A stretch of 64,000 nucleotides of DNA from Burkholderia aenigmatica (GCF_902499175.1 NZ_CABVQC010000010.1:91474-155473); one strand, 5' to 3'. Shown: positions 16,303 to 25,382, numbered from the stretch's first letter. A program made the numbers and translations. Notes: generated by a model not told the origin, from the sequence alone.

Positions 16303-17736
16303 ATGCAAAACGATCTCGGCGGCTTTGCCGCGGTTCTCGCCAATCCGATTCTCAACACGGATTCGTACAAGGCTTCCCACTTCCTGCAATATCCGCCCGA
16401 CGCGTCGGCGATGTTCTCGTACGTCGAATCGCGCGGCGGCCGCTACGACCGGACGGTGTTCTTCGGCCTGCAGATGCTGCTGAAGGAATATCTGTGCAAG
16501 CCCGTCACGCACGCGATGATCGACGAAGCGCGCGATTTCTTCACGGTGCACGGCGAGCCGTTCAACGAAGCGGGGTGGCGCACCATCGTCGAACGCTACG
16601 ACGGCTACCTGCCGGTGAAGATCCGCGCGGTGCCCGAGGGCTCGGTCGTGCCGGTGCACAACGTGCTGATGACGGTCGAATGCGACGACCCGCAGGTGTT
16701 CTGGCTCGCGTCGTATCTCGAGACGATGCTGCTGCGCGTGTGGTATCCGGTGACGGTCGCGACGCGTAGCTGGCACCTGCGTCAGACGATCCGCCACTAC
16801 CTCGAAAAGACCGACGACGATCTCGCGCAACTGCCGTTCAAGCTGCACGACTTCGGCGCGCGCGGCGTGTCGAGCGCGGAGTCGGCCGCGATCGGCGGTG
16901 CCGCGCACCTCGTGAACTTCATGGGTTCGGACACGGTGCTCGGCGTACTGGCCGCGAACCGCTTCTATCGTGAGCCGATGGCTGCATATTCGGTGCCCGC
17001 GGCCGAGCACAGCACGATCACGTCGTGGGGGCGTGAGCACGAAGCCGATGCGTACCGGAACATGATTCGCCGCTTTGGCCTGCCCGGTGCGATCGTATCG
17101 GTCGTATCGGACTCCTACGATCTGTTTGCCGCGCTCGATCTGTGGGGCGGCGAGCTTCGGCAGGCCGTGCTCGATTCAGGTGCGACGCTGGTCGTGCGCC
17201 CCGATTCGGGCGACCCCGTGACGATCGTGCTGCAGACCGTTCGTGCGCTCGACGCATCGTTCGGCTCGACCCTGAACGGCAAGGGGCGGCGCGTGCTGAA
17301 TCGCGTGCGCGTGATCCAGGGCGACGGCGTCGACGAGCTGTCGATCGAAGCGATTCTTTCGGCGCTCGACGACGCGGGCTATGCGGCCGGCAACGTCGTG
17401 TTCGGCATGGGCGGCGGGCTGCTGCAGCAGGTGAATCGCGATACGCAGCGCTTCGCGATGAAGTGCTCGGCGATCCGGCGCGGCGGCGTGTGGCACGACG
17501 TCTGCAAGGATCCGGTCACCGATCAGGGCAAGCGCTCGAAAAAGGGGCGGCTTACGCTGCTGCGCAGTTTCCGCACCGGTGAGTATCGGACGACGACGCT
17601 GCCTGCTGCGTGGGACGACCGGATGCTGGAAAGCGAGTGGGAGGAAGCGCTGGAAACGGTGTTCGATACGGGGCGGTTGCTCGTCGATACGTCGTTTGCG
17701 GAAGTGCGGGCGAGGGCGCACGCGGGAGAGGTGTGA
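16303..17736 (+). CDS. nadV: Nicotinamide phosphoribosyltransferase
   Basis: 477 residues, close to the usual 460-490. Hallmarks are LNTDSYKASHF at the N-terminus, HDFGARGVSSAESAAIGG (the Asp that selects nicotinamide over nicotinate), EHSTITSWGREHE with the catalytic His, and VVRPDSGDPV for phosphoribosyl-pyrophosphate binding. It converts nicotinamide and PRPP to NMN. AGAGGAG precedes the ATG. Together with the upstream nadM-Nudix gene it bypasses the deamidation route of NAD synthesis. Confidence 0.96.
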   Translation: MQNDLGGFAAVLANPILNTDSYKASHFLQYPPDASAMFSYVESRGGRYDRTVFFGLQMLLKEYLCKPVTHAMIDEARDFFTVHGEPFNEAGWRTIVERYDGYLPVKIRAVPEGSVVPVHNVLMTVECDDPQVFWLASYLETMLLRVWYPVTVATRSWHLRQTIRHYLEKTDDDLAQLPFKLHDFGARGVSSAESAAIGGAAHLVNFMGSDTVLGVLAANRFYREPMAAYSVPAAEHSTITSWGREHEADAYRNMIRRFGLPGAIVSVVSDSYDLFAALDLWGGELRQAVLDSGATLVVRPDSGDPVTIVLQTVRALDASFGSTLNGKGRRVLNRVRVIQGDGVDELSIEAILSALDDAGYAAGNVVFGMGGGLLQQVNRDTQRFAMKCSAIRRGGVWHDVCKDPVTDQGKRSKKGRLTLLRSFRTGEYRTTTLPAAWDDRMLESEWEEALETVFDTGRLLVDTSFAEVRARAHAGEV

Positions 17737-17787
17737 GGTAGACGGGCGGGGGGGCACGCGGTGTGTGTGCCGCCCCGCGCCGACCGG

Positions 17788-18462
17788 TCAGCCGCCCGGC
17801 AGGCCGCAACTGCCTTTGCACATCATCAGCCCAAACGGTGCGATTGCATGTCCGATGAATTCACCCGCCTTCTTGAACGGCGCCTTGACGACTTTGGCCG
17901 CTTTTCCCATGGTCGTATCCGGTACATGAACAGTCAGGCTGTCACGGGCCGGTTCGCCGATCGAGAACGACTCCATGTCGTTCTGTTTCGCCAGCGCGCC
18001 AAGCGCGGCGTCGCTCAGGAACGGCGCTCTCGTGCCGACCATCGGTGAGTTCTTGCAGAGGATGTATTCACCGTCAGGCTTGAATCCTGCGTTCAGCAAC
18101 GTCAGGCGCTCGGCGGGCGACGGCCTGCCATTGTCATGTCCGAAGCAAATGACGAGGTTCGTCGTAAACGAGGCCTGATTCGCGTCGGCGTAGATGTCCG
18201 ACAGATAGGGCCGCCAGACTGCGTCCGGATTGTGGATGGCATTCAGGTCTTCGGTGATGTCGCGCTTGCTTTTGAATGTATACGTGTACGCATAAGTGGC
18301 GACAAGCAAGGTTTTGCCGTCGTGACCGAGATAGGACGATGCCCTGGTTGCCTCGACATACTCGTTGTGGTTCGCGTACTCGTAGACCGCATCGGCGTTC
18401 GCATGCGCGGTCGGTAGCAACGCCACGACGAGCCAGAGTGCTTTCCCGGAAATGGATCTCAT
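17788..18462 (-). CDS. Secreted hypothetical protein, 224 aa
   Basis: The signal peptide MRSISGKALWLVVALLPTAHANA is followed by a mature domain with no family I can name (motifs VATYAYTYTFKSKRDI, NLVICFGHDNGR, GEYILCKNSP). It ends in a hydrophobic stretch with paired cysteines, MMCKGSCGLPGG. An in-frame ATG at 18492 would add ten residues; neither start has a good ribosome site. Adjacent to the MocR gene but separated by a 15-bp inverted repeat, so probably transcribed on its own. Confidence 0.72.
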   Translation of the reverse strand: MRSISGKALWLVVALLPTAHANADAVYEYANHNEYVEATRASSYLGHDGKTLLVATYAYTYTFKSKRDITEDLNAIHNPDAVWRPYLSDIYADANQASFTTNLVICFGHDNGRPSPAERLTLLNAGFKPDGEYILCKNSPMVGTRAPFLSDAALGALAKQNDMESFSIGEPARDSLTVHVPDTTMGKAAKVVKAPFKKAGEFIGHAIAPFGLMMCKGSCGLPGG

Positions 18463-18504
18463 GATTTTTGTTCGGAACGGGGATTTCGGCATTGTGTGAT
18501 CCGC

Positions 18505-18546
18505 GATCGAGTTCGGCAAGCTTTGTCGGCATTGCCGAACTCGATC
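18505..18546. terminator. Long inverted repeat at the end of the MocR gene
   Basis: GATCGAGTTCGGCAA and its exact complement form 15-bp arms at 18505-18519 and 18532-18546 around a 12-nt loop. The repeat overlaps the MocR stop codon. There is no U tract, so it is either an intrinsic-like terminator or a 3' stability hairpin. Confidence 0.55.
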
Positions 18547-20002
18547 ATTGGCAACTCGTCGGATGCGATTCCGGGGCGTGTGCCGCCCGCGCCGCGTCCA
18601 TCGCCCGTGCCAGCGCATCGAACACCGCCGGCCCCTTGCATCGCGACACATTGAAGCGCAGGTACGACGTCGCGCTGTGCGACGCGCTGAACACATTGCC
18701 GGGCGCGAGCACCACATCGTGATCGAGCGCATGGCGCGCGACGCGCGCGGCGTCGAGACCGTCGGGCAATGCCGCCCACACGAACAGGCCGCCGCGTGGC
18801 TCCGTCCAGATCCGGAGCCCGGCACGCGTGACGCGTCGGAGCGTTTCGCCCATCGCATCCGCGAGGCGTGCGCGCAGACTGTCGACGTGGCGTCGATACG
18901 TGCCGTCGATGAGCAGCCGGTGGACGACGTTCGCGCCGATCTGCGCATGGCCGAACGACGTCGCGAGCTTCAGGTCGACGAGCGCCTCGATCCATTCCGG
19001 GCGCGCGGCGACATAGCCACAGCGGATCGCGGCCGACAGCGTCTTCGAGAAGCTGCCGATCGACACGACCCGCGACAGCCCGTCGAAGGCCGCAAGGCGC
19101 GGGGCCGGCGTACTCTCGAAATCCGCGAAGATGTCGTCCTCGACGATCAGCAGGTCATGCTCGGCCGCGAGCGTCAGCAGCCGGTGCGCGACGGGCGCCG
19201 CGAGCGTCGCGCCGGTCGGGTTGTGCAGTGCCGAGTTGGTGATATACATGCGCGGCCGGTGCTCGGCGAGTACCTGCTCGAAGCGCGCGAGATCGGGGCC
19301 GTTCGGCGTGTACGGGACGCTGACGATCCGCGCACGGTGCGCACGCAGCAGCGCCTGGAAGTTGAAGTAGCACGGATCGTCGAGCACGACCGTGTCGCCC
19401 GGCTCCAGCAGCAGGCGGCAGACGAGATCGAGCGCGTGCGAGCCGCCGTCGGTCAGCATGATCTGCGTGGGTTCGGCCTGGACGCCGTGCTGCGCGAGCC
19501 GCCAGGCGAGCTGCTGGCGCATCGCGGGCAGGCCGAGCGGCGTCGCGTAGTCGGTCAGCGCGTCGGATTCGTCGCGCGACGCGGCGCGCAGCGCGCGGCG
19601 CAGGCTCTCGTCCGGCAGCCACGACGGCGGCAGCCAACCGCAACCGGGCTTCACGGAAGTCGGCGCCGCCTCGAGCGACTGGCGCGACAGCCACAGCGGA
19701 TCGAGCCCGCGATCGAGCTGCGGGCCGAGATCGGCGAGCGCGAGCGGTGGCGCGTGCCCCGACACATAGAAACCCGAGCCGCGGCGCGCGACGAGCACGC
19801 CTTCGCTCGCGAGCCGTTCGTATGCATCGACGACGGTCGATTTCGACACACCGAGCGCGTCCGCCATCATCCGGATCGACGGCGCGCGCGCGCCGGGCAC
19901 CAGTGCGCGGCTCGCGATTCGTGCGCGCAACGTATCCATCACGGTTTCCACGCGTGTGCGCGACGGGGTGGGCGGAACGGGAAGCGGGGTGGCCTGGCTC
20001 AT
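18545..20002 (-). CDS. MocR-type (GntR/aminotransferase) transcriptional regulator
   Basis: 485 residues. GntR winged helix at residues 20-80 (RVETVMDTLRARI, LGVSKSTVVDAYERL), then a fold-type I aminotransferase domain with NPTGATL, EDDIFADFE and the PLP lysine in SFSKTLSAAIRCGY. MocR proteins sense an amino compound or PLP by forming a Schiff base. It is divergent from an EamA exporter, and an inverted repeat lies between them, so the transporter is its likely target. Confidence 0.93.
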   Translation of the reverse strand: MSQATPLPVPPTPSRTRVETVMDTLRARIASRALVPGARAPSIRMMADALGVSKSTVVDAYERLASEGVLVARRGSGFYVSGHAPPLALADLGPQLDRGLDPLWLSRQSLEAAPTSVKPGCGWLPPSWLPDESLRRALRAASRDESDALTDYATPLGLPAMRQQLAWRLAQHGVQAEPTQIMLTDGGSHALDLVCRLLLEPGDTVVLDDPCYFNFQALLRAHRARIVSVPYTPNGPDLARFEQVLAEHRPRMYITNSALHNPTGATLAAPVAHRLLTLAAEHDLLIVEDDIFADFESTPAPRLAAFDGLSRVVSIGSFSKTLSAAIRCGYVAARPEWIEALVDLKLATSFGHAQIGANVVHRLLIDGTYRRHVDSLRARLADAMGETLRRVTRAGLRIWTEPRGGLFVWAALPDGLDAARVARHALDHDVVLAPGNVFSASHSATSYLRFNVSRCKGPAVFDALARAMDAARAAHAPESHPTSCQ

Positions 20003-20013
20003 GGCGAAGAATG

Positions 20014-20042
20014 AACTGTACGGCCGGTTGTCCAGTACAGTT
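20014..20042. promoter_or_regulatory. Candidate MocR operator
   Basis: AACTGTAC at 20014-20021 and GTACAGTT at 20035-20042 form a perfect 8-bp inverted repeat spaced by 13 bp. TTGTCC occurs twice just inside and after it (20028 and 20042). It sits between the regulator start and the EamA gene, where an autorepressor or activator would bind. Confidence 0.65.
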
Positions 20043-20128
20043 TGTCCGAATTGTATTGGGCTGTAGCTTACGCGCTTTTCGCGGGCGGCGGATCATCGGT
20101 CATCCACTTATCCCATTCAGGATTTCCC

Positions 20129-21016
20129 GTGCAAAAGACGACCGACGGATGGCTCAGCGGCTTGCTGGGCGTGATCATCTTCAGTGGCTCGCTGCCCGCG
20201 ACGCGTATCGCGGTGCAGGGGCTCGACCCGCTGTTCCTCACGTTCGCGCGCGCGACGATCGCGGGCGCGCTCGGCCTGCTGCTGCTCGTCGTGCTGAAGC
20301 AGCGGCGGCCGACGCGTGCCGAGGCCGTGTCGCTGGCCATCGTCGCGCTCGGGGTCGTGATCGGCTTTCCGTTGCTGACGGCGCTTGCGTTGAAGCACGT
20401 GACCTCCGCGCACGCGATCGTGTTCGTCGGGTTGCTGCCGCTCGCGACCGCACTGTTCGGCGTATGGCGCGGCGGCGAACGGCCGCGGCTGCCGTTCTGG
20501 ATCTTCTCGATCATCGGCAGCGGCGCGGTGGCCGCGTTTGCGTTGCGCAACGGCGGCCAGGCGTCGGTGGTCGGCGACGCGCTGATGCTGGCCTCGATCG
20601 TCGCGTGCGGGCTGGGCTATGCGGAAGGCGCACGCCTGTCGCGCGAGCTCGGCGGGTGGCAGGTGATCTCGTGGGCGCTCGTGCTGTCGCTGCCGCTGAT
20701 GCTGCCGCTCACGTGGCTCACCTGGCCCGTGTCGTTCGACGGCGTCGATGCCGCTGCGCTGTGGGGGCTTGCGTACGTGTCGCTGTTCAGCATGCTGATC
20801 GGCTTCGTGTTCTGGTATCGCGGGCTCGCGCTCGGCGGAATCGCGGGCGTCGGCCAGTTGCAGCTGCTGCAGCCGTTCTTCGGCTTGCTGCTCGCGGCCG
20901 GGCTGCTGCACGAGACGGTGCCGCCATCGATGGTCGTGGTGACGGTCGTCGTGGTCGGCTGCGTGGCGGGTGCGAAATACTTCTCGAAAATAGCACCCGT
21001 GCGGCGTACGAGCTGA
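20129..21016 (+). CDS. EamA/DMT-family exporter
   Basis: 295 residues from GTG, chosen because AGGA precedes it and hydrophobic helices begin immediately (LLGVIIFSGSLPATRIAV). Ten predicted helices in two EamA repeats; RIAVQGLDPLFLTFARA and FWYRGLALGGIAGVGQLQLLQPFF are characteristic. An upstream TTG at 20042 is in frame but would translate the operator. It probably exports an amino acid or other metabolite sensed by the divergent MocR protein. Confidence 0.9.
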   Translation: MQKTTDGWLSGLLGVIIFSGSLPATRIAVQGLDPLFLTFARATIAGALGLLLLVVLKQRRPTRAEAVSLAIVALGVVIGFPLLTALALKHVTSAHAIVFVGLLPLATALFGVWRGGERPRLPFWIFSIIGSGAVAAFALRNGGQASVVGDALMLASIVACGLGYAEGARLSRELGGWQVISWALVLSLPLMLPLTWLTWPVSFDGVDAAALWGLAYVSLFSMLIGFVFWYRGLALGGIAGVGQLQLLQPFFGLLLAAGLLHETVPPSMVVVTVVVVGCVAGAKYFSKIAPVRRTS

Positions 21017-21037
21017 CGTGCGAGCCTGAGCCAATGC

Positions 21038-21068
21038 GCGGGCGCGACCGGTCGAAGGTCGCGCCCGC
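21038..21068. terminator. Bidirectional hairpin between EamA and VOC genes
   Basis: GCGGGCGCGACC at 21038-21049 pairs perfectly with 21057-21068 around a 7-nt loop. It lies between two convergent genes, the expected place for a shared terminator. Confidence 0.65.
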
Positions 21069-21074
21069 TCGCGC

Positions 21075-21443
21075 TCAGTCGTCCGGCGTGCACACGCGCA
21101 AGCGGTGGCCGTCCGGGTCGAGCGCGACGAACGTCAGGCCGAATACCGCCACCATCGGCGCCTGCTCGAACGGCACGCCGAGTGCCTTCCACGCGTCGTA
21201 CAGGCGCCGGACTTCGCGATCGTCGTCGACCATGAAGGCCAGCTCCGAGCGGTGGCCGGCGCCGCCCGATACGAAATCGCGTGCGCTGGTCGACCACAGG
21301 CCCAGATGCAGCCCGTTGTCGAACGTGAATGCCGCATAGGTGGGAAACACGGCGACCGGCGGTCGCCCGAACAGGCGCTCGTAGAATTGCGCGCTTTGCG
21401 CCGGGTCCTCGACATACAGAAGAACGAGATTCGGGGAAGTCAT
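21075..21443 (-). CDS. VOC-superfamily (glyoxalase/bleomycin-resistance-like) protein
   Basis: 122 residues. Typical VOC start LVLLYVEDPAQSAQFYERLFG, mid-part FDNGLHLGLWS and C-terminal VFGLTFVALDPDGHRLRVC. The fold is a paired beta-alpha-beta-beta-beta metal site; the substrate is unknown. Divergent from a YafY-type regulator 78 bp away, which probably controls it. Confidence 0.9.
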   Translation of the reverse strand: MTSPNLVLLYVEDPAQSAQFYERLFGRPPVAVFPTYAAFTFDNGLHLGLWSTSARDFVSGGAGHRSELAFMVDDDREVRRLYDAWKALGVPFEQAPMVAVFGLTFVALDPDGHRLRVCTPDD

Positions 21444-21476
21444 GCGGAGCCGTCCTGGGATCGATTAAGATGCGTT

Positions 21477-21512
21477 CCATTCTATGAATGGATGCTGTCA
21501 GAAAGTGGCAGC
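21477..21512. promoter_or_regulatory. Two inverted repeats between VOC and YafY genes
   Basis: CCATTC-TAT-GAATGG (21477-21491) is perfect. GCTGTCA-GAAAG-TGGCAGC (21494-21512) has one mismatch per arm. The second lies nine bases before the regulator's ATG. The CTGTCA-N5-TGGCAG form fits sites expected for YafY/WYL repressors; assignment is inference. Confidence 0.55.
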
Positions 21513-21520
21513 ATGGAACG

Positions 21521-22222
21521 ATGACGCGTGCCGAACGATTGCTCTCGCTGCTGCAGGTGCTGCGGCGCCACCGCCGCCCGGTGAGCGGCCGCGTGCTGGC
21601 CGGGGAACTCGGCGTCAGCCTCCGGACGGTCTATCGCGATATCGCGTCGCTGCAGGCGCAGGGGGCCGACATCGACGGCGAGCCGGGAGTCGGCTATGTG
21701 CTGCGCGCCGGGTTCATGCTGCCGCCGCTGATGTTTTCGCAAACGGAACTGGAAGCGCTGATGCTCGGTTTTCGCTGGGTCGGGAAGTTTGCGGATGCGC
21801 AGCTCACGACGGCTGCCGCCGATGCACTCGCCAAGATCTCCGCCGTGCTGCCTGCCGAGTTGCGTCGCGAGATGGAGTGCACGACGCTGCTCGTCGGCCC
21901 GCGCACGATCGTGGATCGGGAAACCATCGACATGGGTGTCGTGCGCGCGGCGATCCGTACCGAAAGCAAGCTCAGGATCCGCTACACGGGCGAGGGCCGG
22001 AAAACGATCGACGAACGGATCGTGTGGCCGTTCGCGCTCGGCTATTTCAATGACGTGCGGATCGTGGCGGCGTGGTGTGAAGGCCGGAACGATTTCCGGC
22101 ATTTCCGGACGGATCGCATCGTCGGGCTCGAACCGCTGGAGGTGCGCTATCCGCGGCGGCGTGCGGCGTTGCTGAAGGCGTGGCGCGCGGCGGGCGCCGA
22201 CGTGCGCGTGGCGGTGAAGTAG
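21521..22222 (+). CDS. YafY/PafC-type HTH-WYL transcriptional regulator
   Basis: 233 residues from MTRAERLLSLLQVLRRH. N-terminal HTH_11 (residues 1-55, GELGVSLRTVYRDIASL) followed by a WYL domain; the WYL sequence itself is read here as VWPFALGYFND. WYL domains bind a nucleic acid or small ligand. A start 33 bp upstream is possible but would begin inside the second inverted repeat. It probably represses the VOC gene and itself. Confidence 0.92.
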   Translation: MTRAERLLSLLQVLRRHRRPVSGRVLAGELGVSLRTVYRDIASLQAQGADIDGEPGVGYVLRAGFMLPPLMFSQTELEALMLGFRWVGKFADAQLTTAAADALAKISAVLPAELRREMECTTLLVGPRTIVDRETIDMGVVRAAIRTESKLRIRYTGEGRKTIDERIVWPFALGYFNDVRIVAAWCEGRNDFRHFRTDRIVGLEPLEVRYPRRRAALLKAWRAAGADVRVAVK

Positions 22223-22243
22223 CGCGGCCGGCGGCGGGGCGGA

Positions 22244-22272
22244 GAACGGGCCGCGCATCGCGCGCCCCGTTC
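22244..22272. terminator. Hairpin between the WYL regulator and small gene
   Basis: GAACGGG (22244-22250) and CCCGTTC (22266-22272) flank GC-rich bases that can pair further (GCGC-ATC-GCGC). It lies between convergent genes and probably ends both transcripts. Confidence 0.5.
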
Positions 22273-22305
22273 CGTGCGGCCGCTCGACCGCACGCGCCGG
22301 TGCGC

Positions 22306-22650
22306 TTAGGCGACGTGCGCCACGCCGTATTGCGCCGACAGGTACCGCCGGATATCGGCAGGCGAATCGATGAAGCGCCTGCCGTTGTGCTCCCGAATCG
22401 CAAGGGTGTCGTCGTCCGGCGCCCGTCCGTCGCCGAGCACGAGCACCGGTGCCGACTGGTTGTCCGCACCTAGCAGTGTGACGATCGGCTGGCGCGGACG
22501 CGGGGCGTCGATGTATTCGACGTCGACGGCGTCGCGCAACTGCGGATAGAAACTCAGCAGCCCTTCGACGGAAACCGAATCGCCGCAGTAGAACGGACCT
22601 TCGGAGTCCTTGAAGAAACCAGGGCGGAGAATGAACAGTGTGTCTTTCAT
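22306..22650 (-). CDS. DUF3088-like protein, 114 aa
   Basis: The start ATG gives MKDTLFILRPGFFKD. FYCGDSVSVEGLLSFYP, a Cys-containing segment, and VDVEYIDAPRPRQPIV, VLVLGD agree with what I recall of the DUF3088 family. The first half resembles a thioredoxin-like beta-alpha-beta with a single cysteine. It lies downstream of metC on the same strand (about 73 bp) and may be the last gene of that operon. Function unknown. Confidence 0.75.
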   Translation of the reverse strand: MKDTLFILRPGFFKDSEGPFYCGDSVSVEGLLSFYPQLRDAVDVEYIDAPRPRQPIVTLLGADNQSAPVLVLGDGRAPDDDTLAIREHNGRRFIDSPADIRRYLSAQYGVAHVA

Positions 22651-22723
22651 GATGGTCTCGCTATGACAGAGGGAAAAACGTCGAAGAAATCGTGATGTGG
22701 GGGGCGCGTGACGTCGCCGAATG

Positions 22724-23905
22724 TCACGCTTCCGCGAGCGCGGCGGCGCGCATTCTCGCGAAGCCGGCGGCGAGGTCGGCAATCATGTCGTCGGGATGCT
22801 CGAGCCCTGCATGAATCCGCAGCAGCGGGCCGGTCGCCGCCCATTGGGTGGCGGTGCGGTTACGAGCCGGATTGGACGGGATGATCAGGCTCTCGAAGCC
22901 GCCCCAGCTATACCCCATGCCAAAGCACGTCATGCCGTCGAGCAGGGCGCGCACGGCTTCGTCGGCCTGCGGATGCAGCACCACGCCGAACAGCCCGCAC
23001 GCGCCCGTGAAATCGCGCTGCCACAGCGCATGGCCGGCGTCGCCGGGGCGCGCCGGATACAGGATCCGCGCGACTTCCGGCTGCCGCGACAGCCAGTCGG
23101 TCAACACCTGCGCGTTGCGCTGATGCCGCTCGAGCCGGACCGACAGCGTACGCAGGCCGCGCAGCGCGAGATACGCGTCGTCACCGCTGACGGTCATGCC
23201 GAGTTGCCGATAAAAGCGCGTGACCTTCGGCGCGAGCGCCTCGGTCGTCAGAATCGCCCCCATCAGCACGTCCGAGTGCCCGGCGATGTATTTGGTCGCG
23301 GCATGAATCGACACGTCGACGCCATGCGAAAACGAGCGGAAATTCAGCGGTGTGCCCCATGTGTTGTCGAGCAGCACAACCGCGTCGTGCCGGTGCGCGA
23401 CGCTGCAGATGGCCGGAATGTCCTGCACTTCGAAGGTCAGCGAGCCCGGCGATTCGGCGAATACCGCGCGCGTGTTCGGCCGCATCAGCGATGCGATGTC
23501 CGCGCCGATCGTCGGATCGTAGTACGTCGTCGCGATGCCGAGGCGCGCCAGCGTTTCGTCGCAGAACGACCGGGTCGGGTCGTACACCGAGTCGGCCATC
23601 AGCAGATGGTCTCCCGGATTCAGCACCGCGAGCAATGCGGTCGTGATCGCACTCAGGCCGCTGGGTGTCAGCAACGCGGCGTGTGCGCCTTCGAGCCGCG
23701 CGAGCGCTTTCTCGAGCGCGCGCGTGGTCGGGCTGCCATGACGCCCGTACGCGAGCGGCGTGCCGCGTACGGCGTCGAGTGCGTCGGTGCCGTGAAAGAG
23801 CAGCGTCGACTGGCGATAGACCGGCGGGTTGACCGGCGAGCCGGGCTGGCCGTGCGAGCGGCCTTCATGGGCGAGAACGGTGTCGGGCGAATGCAGGTGG
23901 TTCAA
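22724..23905 (-). CDS. metC: Cystathionine beta-lyase
   Basis: 393 residues of the Cys/Met-metabolism PLP family. The active-site lysine is in SIHAATKYIAGHSDV; also YGRHGSPTTRALE, TPSGLSAITTALL, DNTWGTPLNF and the C-terminal GGFESLIIP. It cleaves cystathionine or cystine-type thioethers to give homocysteine or thiol plus pyruvate and ammonia. Placed directly after an importer resembling the cystine system, so its role may be to release sulfur from imported cystine. Confidence 0.9.
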   Translation of the reverse strand: MNHLHSPDTVLAHEGRSHGQPGSPVNPPVYRQSTLLFHGTDALDAVRGTPLAYGRHGSPTTRALEKALARLEGAHAALLTPSGLSAITTALLAVLNPGDHLLMADSVYDPTRSFCDETLARLGIATTYYDPTIGADIASLMRPNTRAVFAESPGSLTFEVQDIPAICSVAHRHDAVVLLDNTWGTPLNFRSFSHGVDVSIHAATKYIAGHSDVLMGAILTTEALAPKVTRFYRQLGMTVSGDDAYLALRGLRTLSVRLERHQRNAQVLTDWLSRQPEVARILYPARPGDAGHALWQRDFTGACGLFGVVLHPQADEAVRALLDGMTCFGMGYSWGGFESLIIPSNPARNRTATQWAATGPLLRIHAGLEHPDDMIADLAAGFARMRAAALAEA

Positions 23906-23955
23906 GATGTCTCCTTTGGGTGTCGATCAATCGAAGCGGGGCAGCCGTTGCGCGG

Positions 23956-24705
23956 TCAATGCAGGATCTTGTCGAGGAAGTCGCGCGCGCGTTCGGAATG
24001 CGGCGCCGCGAAGAACCGGTCGCTGGCCGCGTCCTCGACCACCGCGCCCTGGTCCATGAAGATCACGCGATGCGCGACCTTCCGCGCAAAGCCCATTTCA
24101 TGCGTCACGCATACCATCGTCATGCCGTCACGCGCGAGCTCGACCATCACGTCGAGCACTTCGGTGATCATCTCGGGATCGAGCGCGGAGGTCGGCTCAT
24201 CGAACAGCATCGCGACCGGGTTCATCGACAGCGCGCGCGCAATCGCGACGCGCTGCTGCTGCCCGCCGGACAACTGCCCCGGATATTTGTGCGCGTGCGC
24301 CTTCAGGCCGACGCGGTCGAGCAGCTTCATGCCGTTTTCGACGGCCTCGTCCTTGCGGCGGCCGAGTACCTTGATCTGCGCAAGCGTCAGGTTGTCGGTG
24401 ATCGACAGGTGCGGGAACAGCTCGAAATGCTGGAACACCATGCCGACGCGGGCGCGCAATTGCGCAAGCTTCACGGCGGGATCGCCGAGCCGCGTGCCGT
24501 CGACGGTGATGCTGCCTTTCTGGAACGGTTCGAGACCGTTGATCGTCTTGATCAGCGTTGATTTTCCGGACCCGGACGGCCCGCACACGACGACCACTTC
24601 GCCCTTCGAGACGGCCGCGCTGCATGCCGAGAGCACCTGGTGCTTGCCATACCATTTCGATACGTTGTCGAGCGTAATCATGTTCTGTCCGTCGATGGAG
24701 TTCAT
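23956..24705 (-). CDS. Amino-acid ABC transporter ATP-binding protein
   Basis: 249 residues. Walker A GPSGSGKSTL, Q-loop MVFQHFELFPHLS, signature LSGGQQQRVAIARAL, Walker B AMLFDEPTSALDPE and the switch His in CVTHEMGFA. This is the PAAT-family ATPase (GlnQ/TcyN type). A second ATG at 24681 (MITLDNVSKWYG), also plausible, would remove eight residues. Eighteen bp after the permease gene; one operon. Confidence 0.94.
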   Translation of the reverse strand: MNSIDGQNMITLDNVSKWYGKHQVLSACSAAVSKGEVVVVCGPSGSGKSTLIKTINGLEPFQKGSITVDGTRLGDPAVKLAQLRARVGMVFQHFELFPHLSITDNLTLAQIKVLGRRKDEAVENGMKLLDRVGLKAHAHKYPGQLSGGQQQRVAIARALSMNPVAMLFDEPTSALDPEMITEVLDVMVELARDGMTMVCVTHEMGFARKVAHRVIFMDQGAVVEDAASDRFFAAPHSERARDFLDKILH

Positions 24706-24722
24706 GTGAAGGTCGGGCGCGT

Positions 24723-25382
24723 TCAATGCGTGGACGGCAGTGCGAGGCGCGTCTCGACGCGACCCTGAAGCCGCGTGAGCAGCGTGCTGAGGACCCAGTA
24801 GATCGCGGCGGCGGCGAGATAGAGCGGCAGCGGCTGGAACGTCGCGGCGATCACCTCCTGCGTCGAGCGCAGCAATTCGGTGACGGTGATCACCGAGACC
24901 AGCGACGTGTCCTTGATCAGGCTGATCAGCGTGTTGCCGAGACTCGGCACCGCGAGGCGCAGCGCTTGCGGGCAGACGATGTAGCGCAGCGTCTGCACGT
25001 GCGTGAGACCGAGACTGTGGGCGGCTGCCCATTGCCCGCGGCCGATGCCGAGAATTGCGCCGCGCATGCTCTCGGACAGATAGGCGCCTGCGTTGAGGGT
25101 CAGCGTGAAGATGCCGGCCGTCGTGGGGTCGAGCGTGATGCCGAGATCGGGCAGCCCGTAGTAGACGACGAACATCTGCACGAGCAGCGGCGTGCCGCGC
25201 ATCAGGCTGACGTAGCCTTGCGCGAGGCTGGCGGCAAGCCGGTTGCTGCCGATGCGCATGATCGCGATCACGAGCCCGACGACGAGACCCAGCGCCATCG
25301 ACGCGACGGCAAACTTCAGCGTGAGCATGGCGCCCTTGACCATCACGGGCAGCGTATGTACGACCAGTTGGAGTGCTTCCAT
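24723..25382 (-). CDS. Amino-acid ABC transporter permease
   Basis: 219 residues from ATG MEALQLVVHTLP after AGGAG. His/Glu/Gln/Arg/opine-type permease with about five helices, and the EAA loop seen as EAA-like ESMRGAILGIGRGQWAAAHSLGL. LMRGTPLLVQMFVVYYGLP is typical of cystine/histidine permeases. Forms a homodimer with the downstream ATPase; the binding protein is encoded upstream. Confidence 0.93.
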   Translation of the reverse strand: MEALQLVVHTLPVMVKGAMLTLKFAVASMALGLVVGLVIAIMRIGSNRLAASLAQGYVSLMRGTPLLVQMFVVYYGLPDLGITLDPTTAGIFTLTLNAGAYLSESMRGAILGIGRGQWAAAHSLGLTHVQTLRYIVCPQALRLAVPSLGNTLISLIKDTSLVSVITVTELLRSTQEVIAATFQPLPLYLAAAAIYWVLSTLLTRLQGRVETRLALPSTH

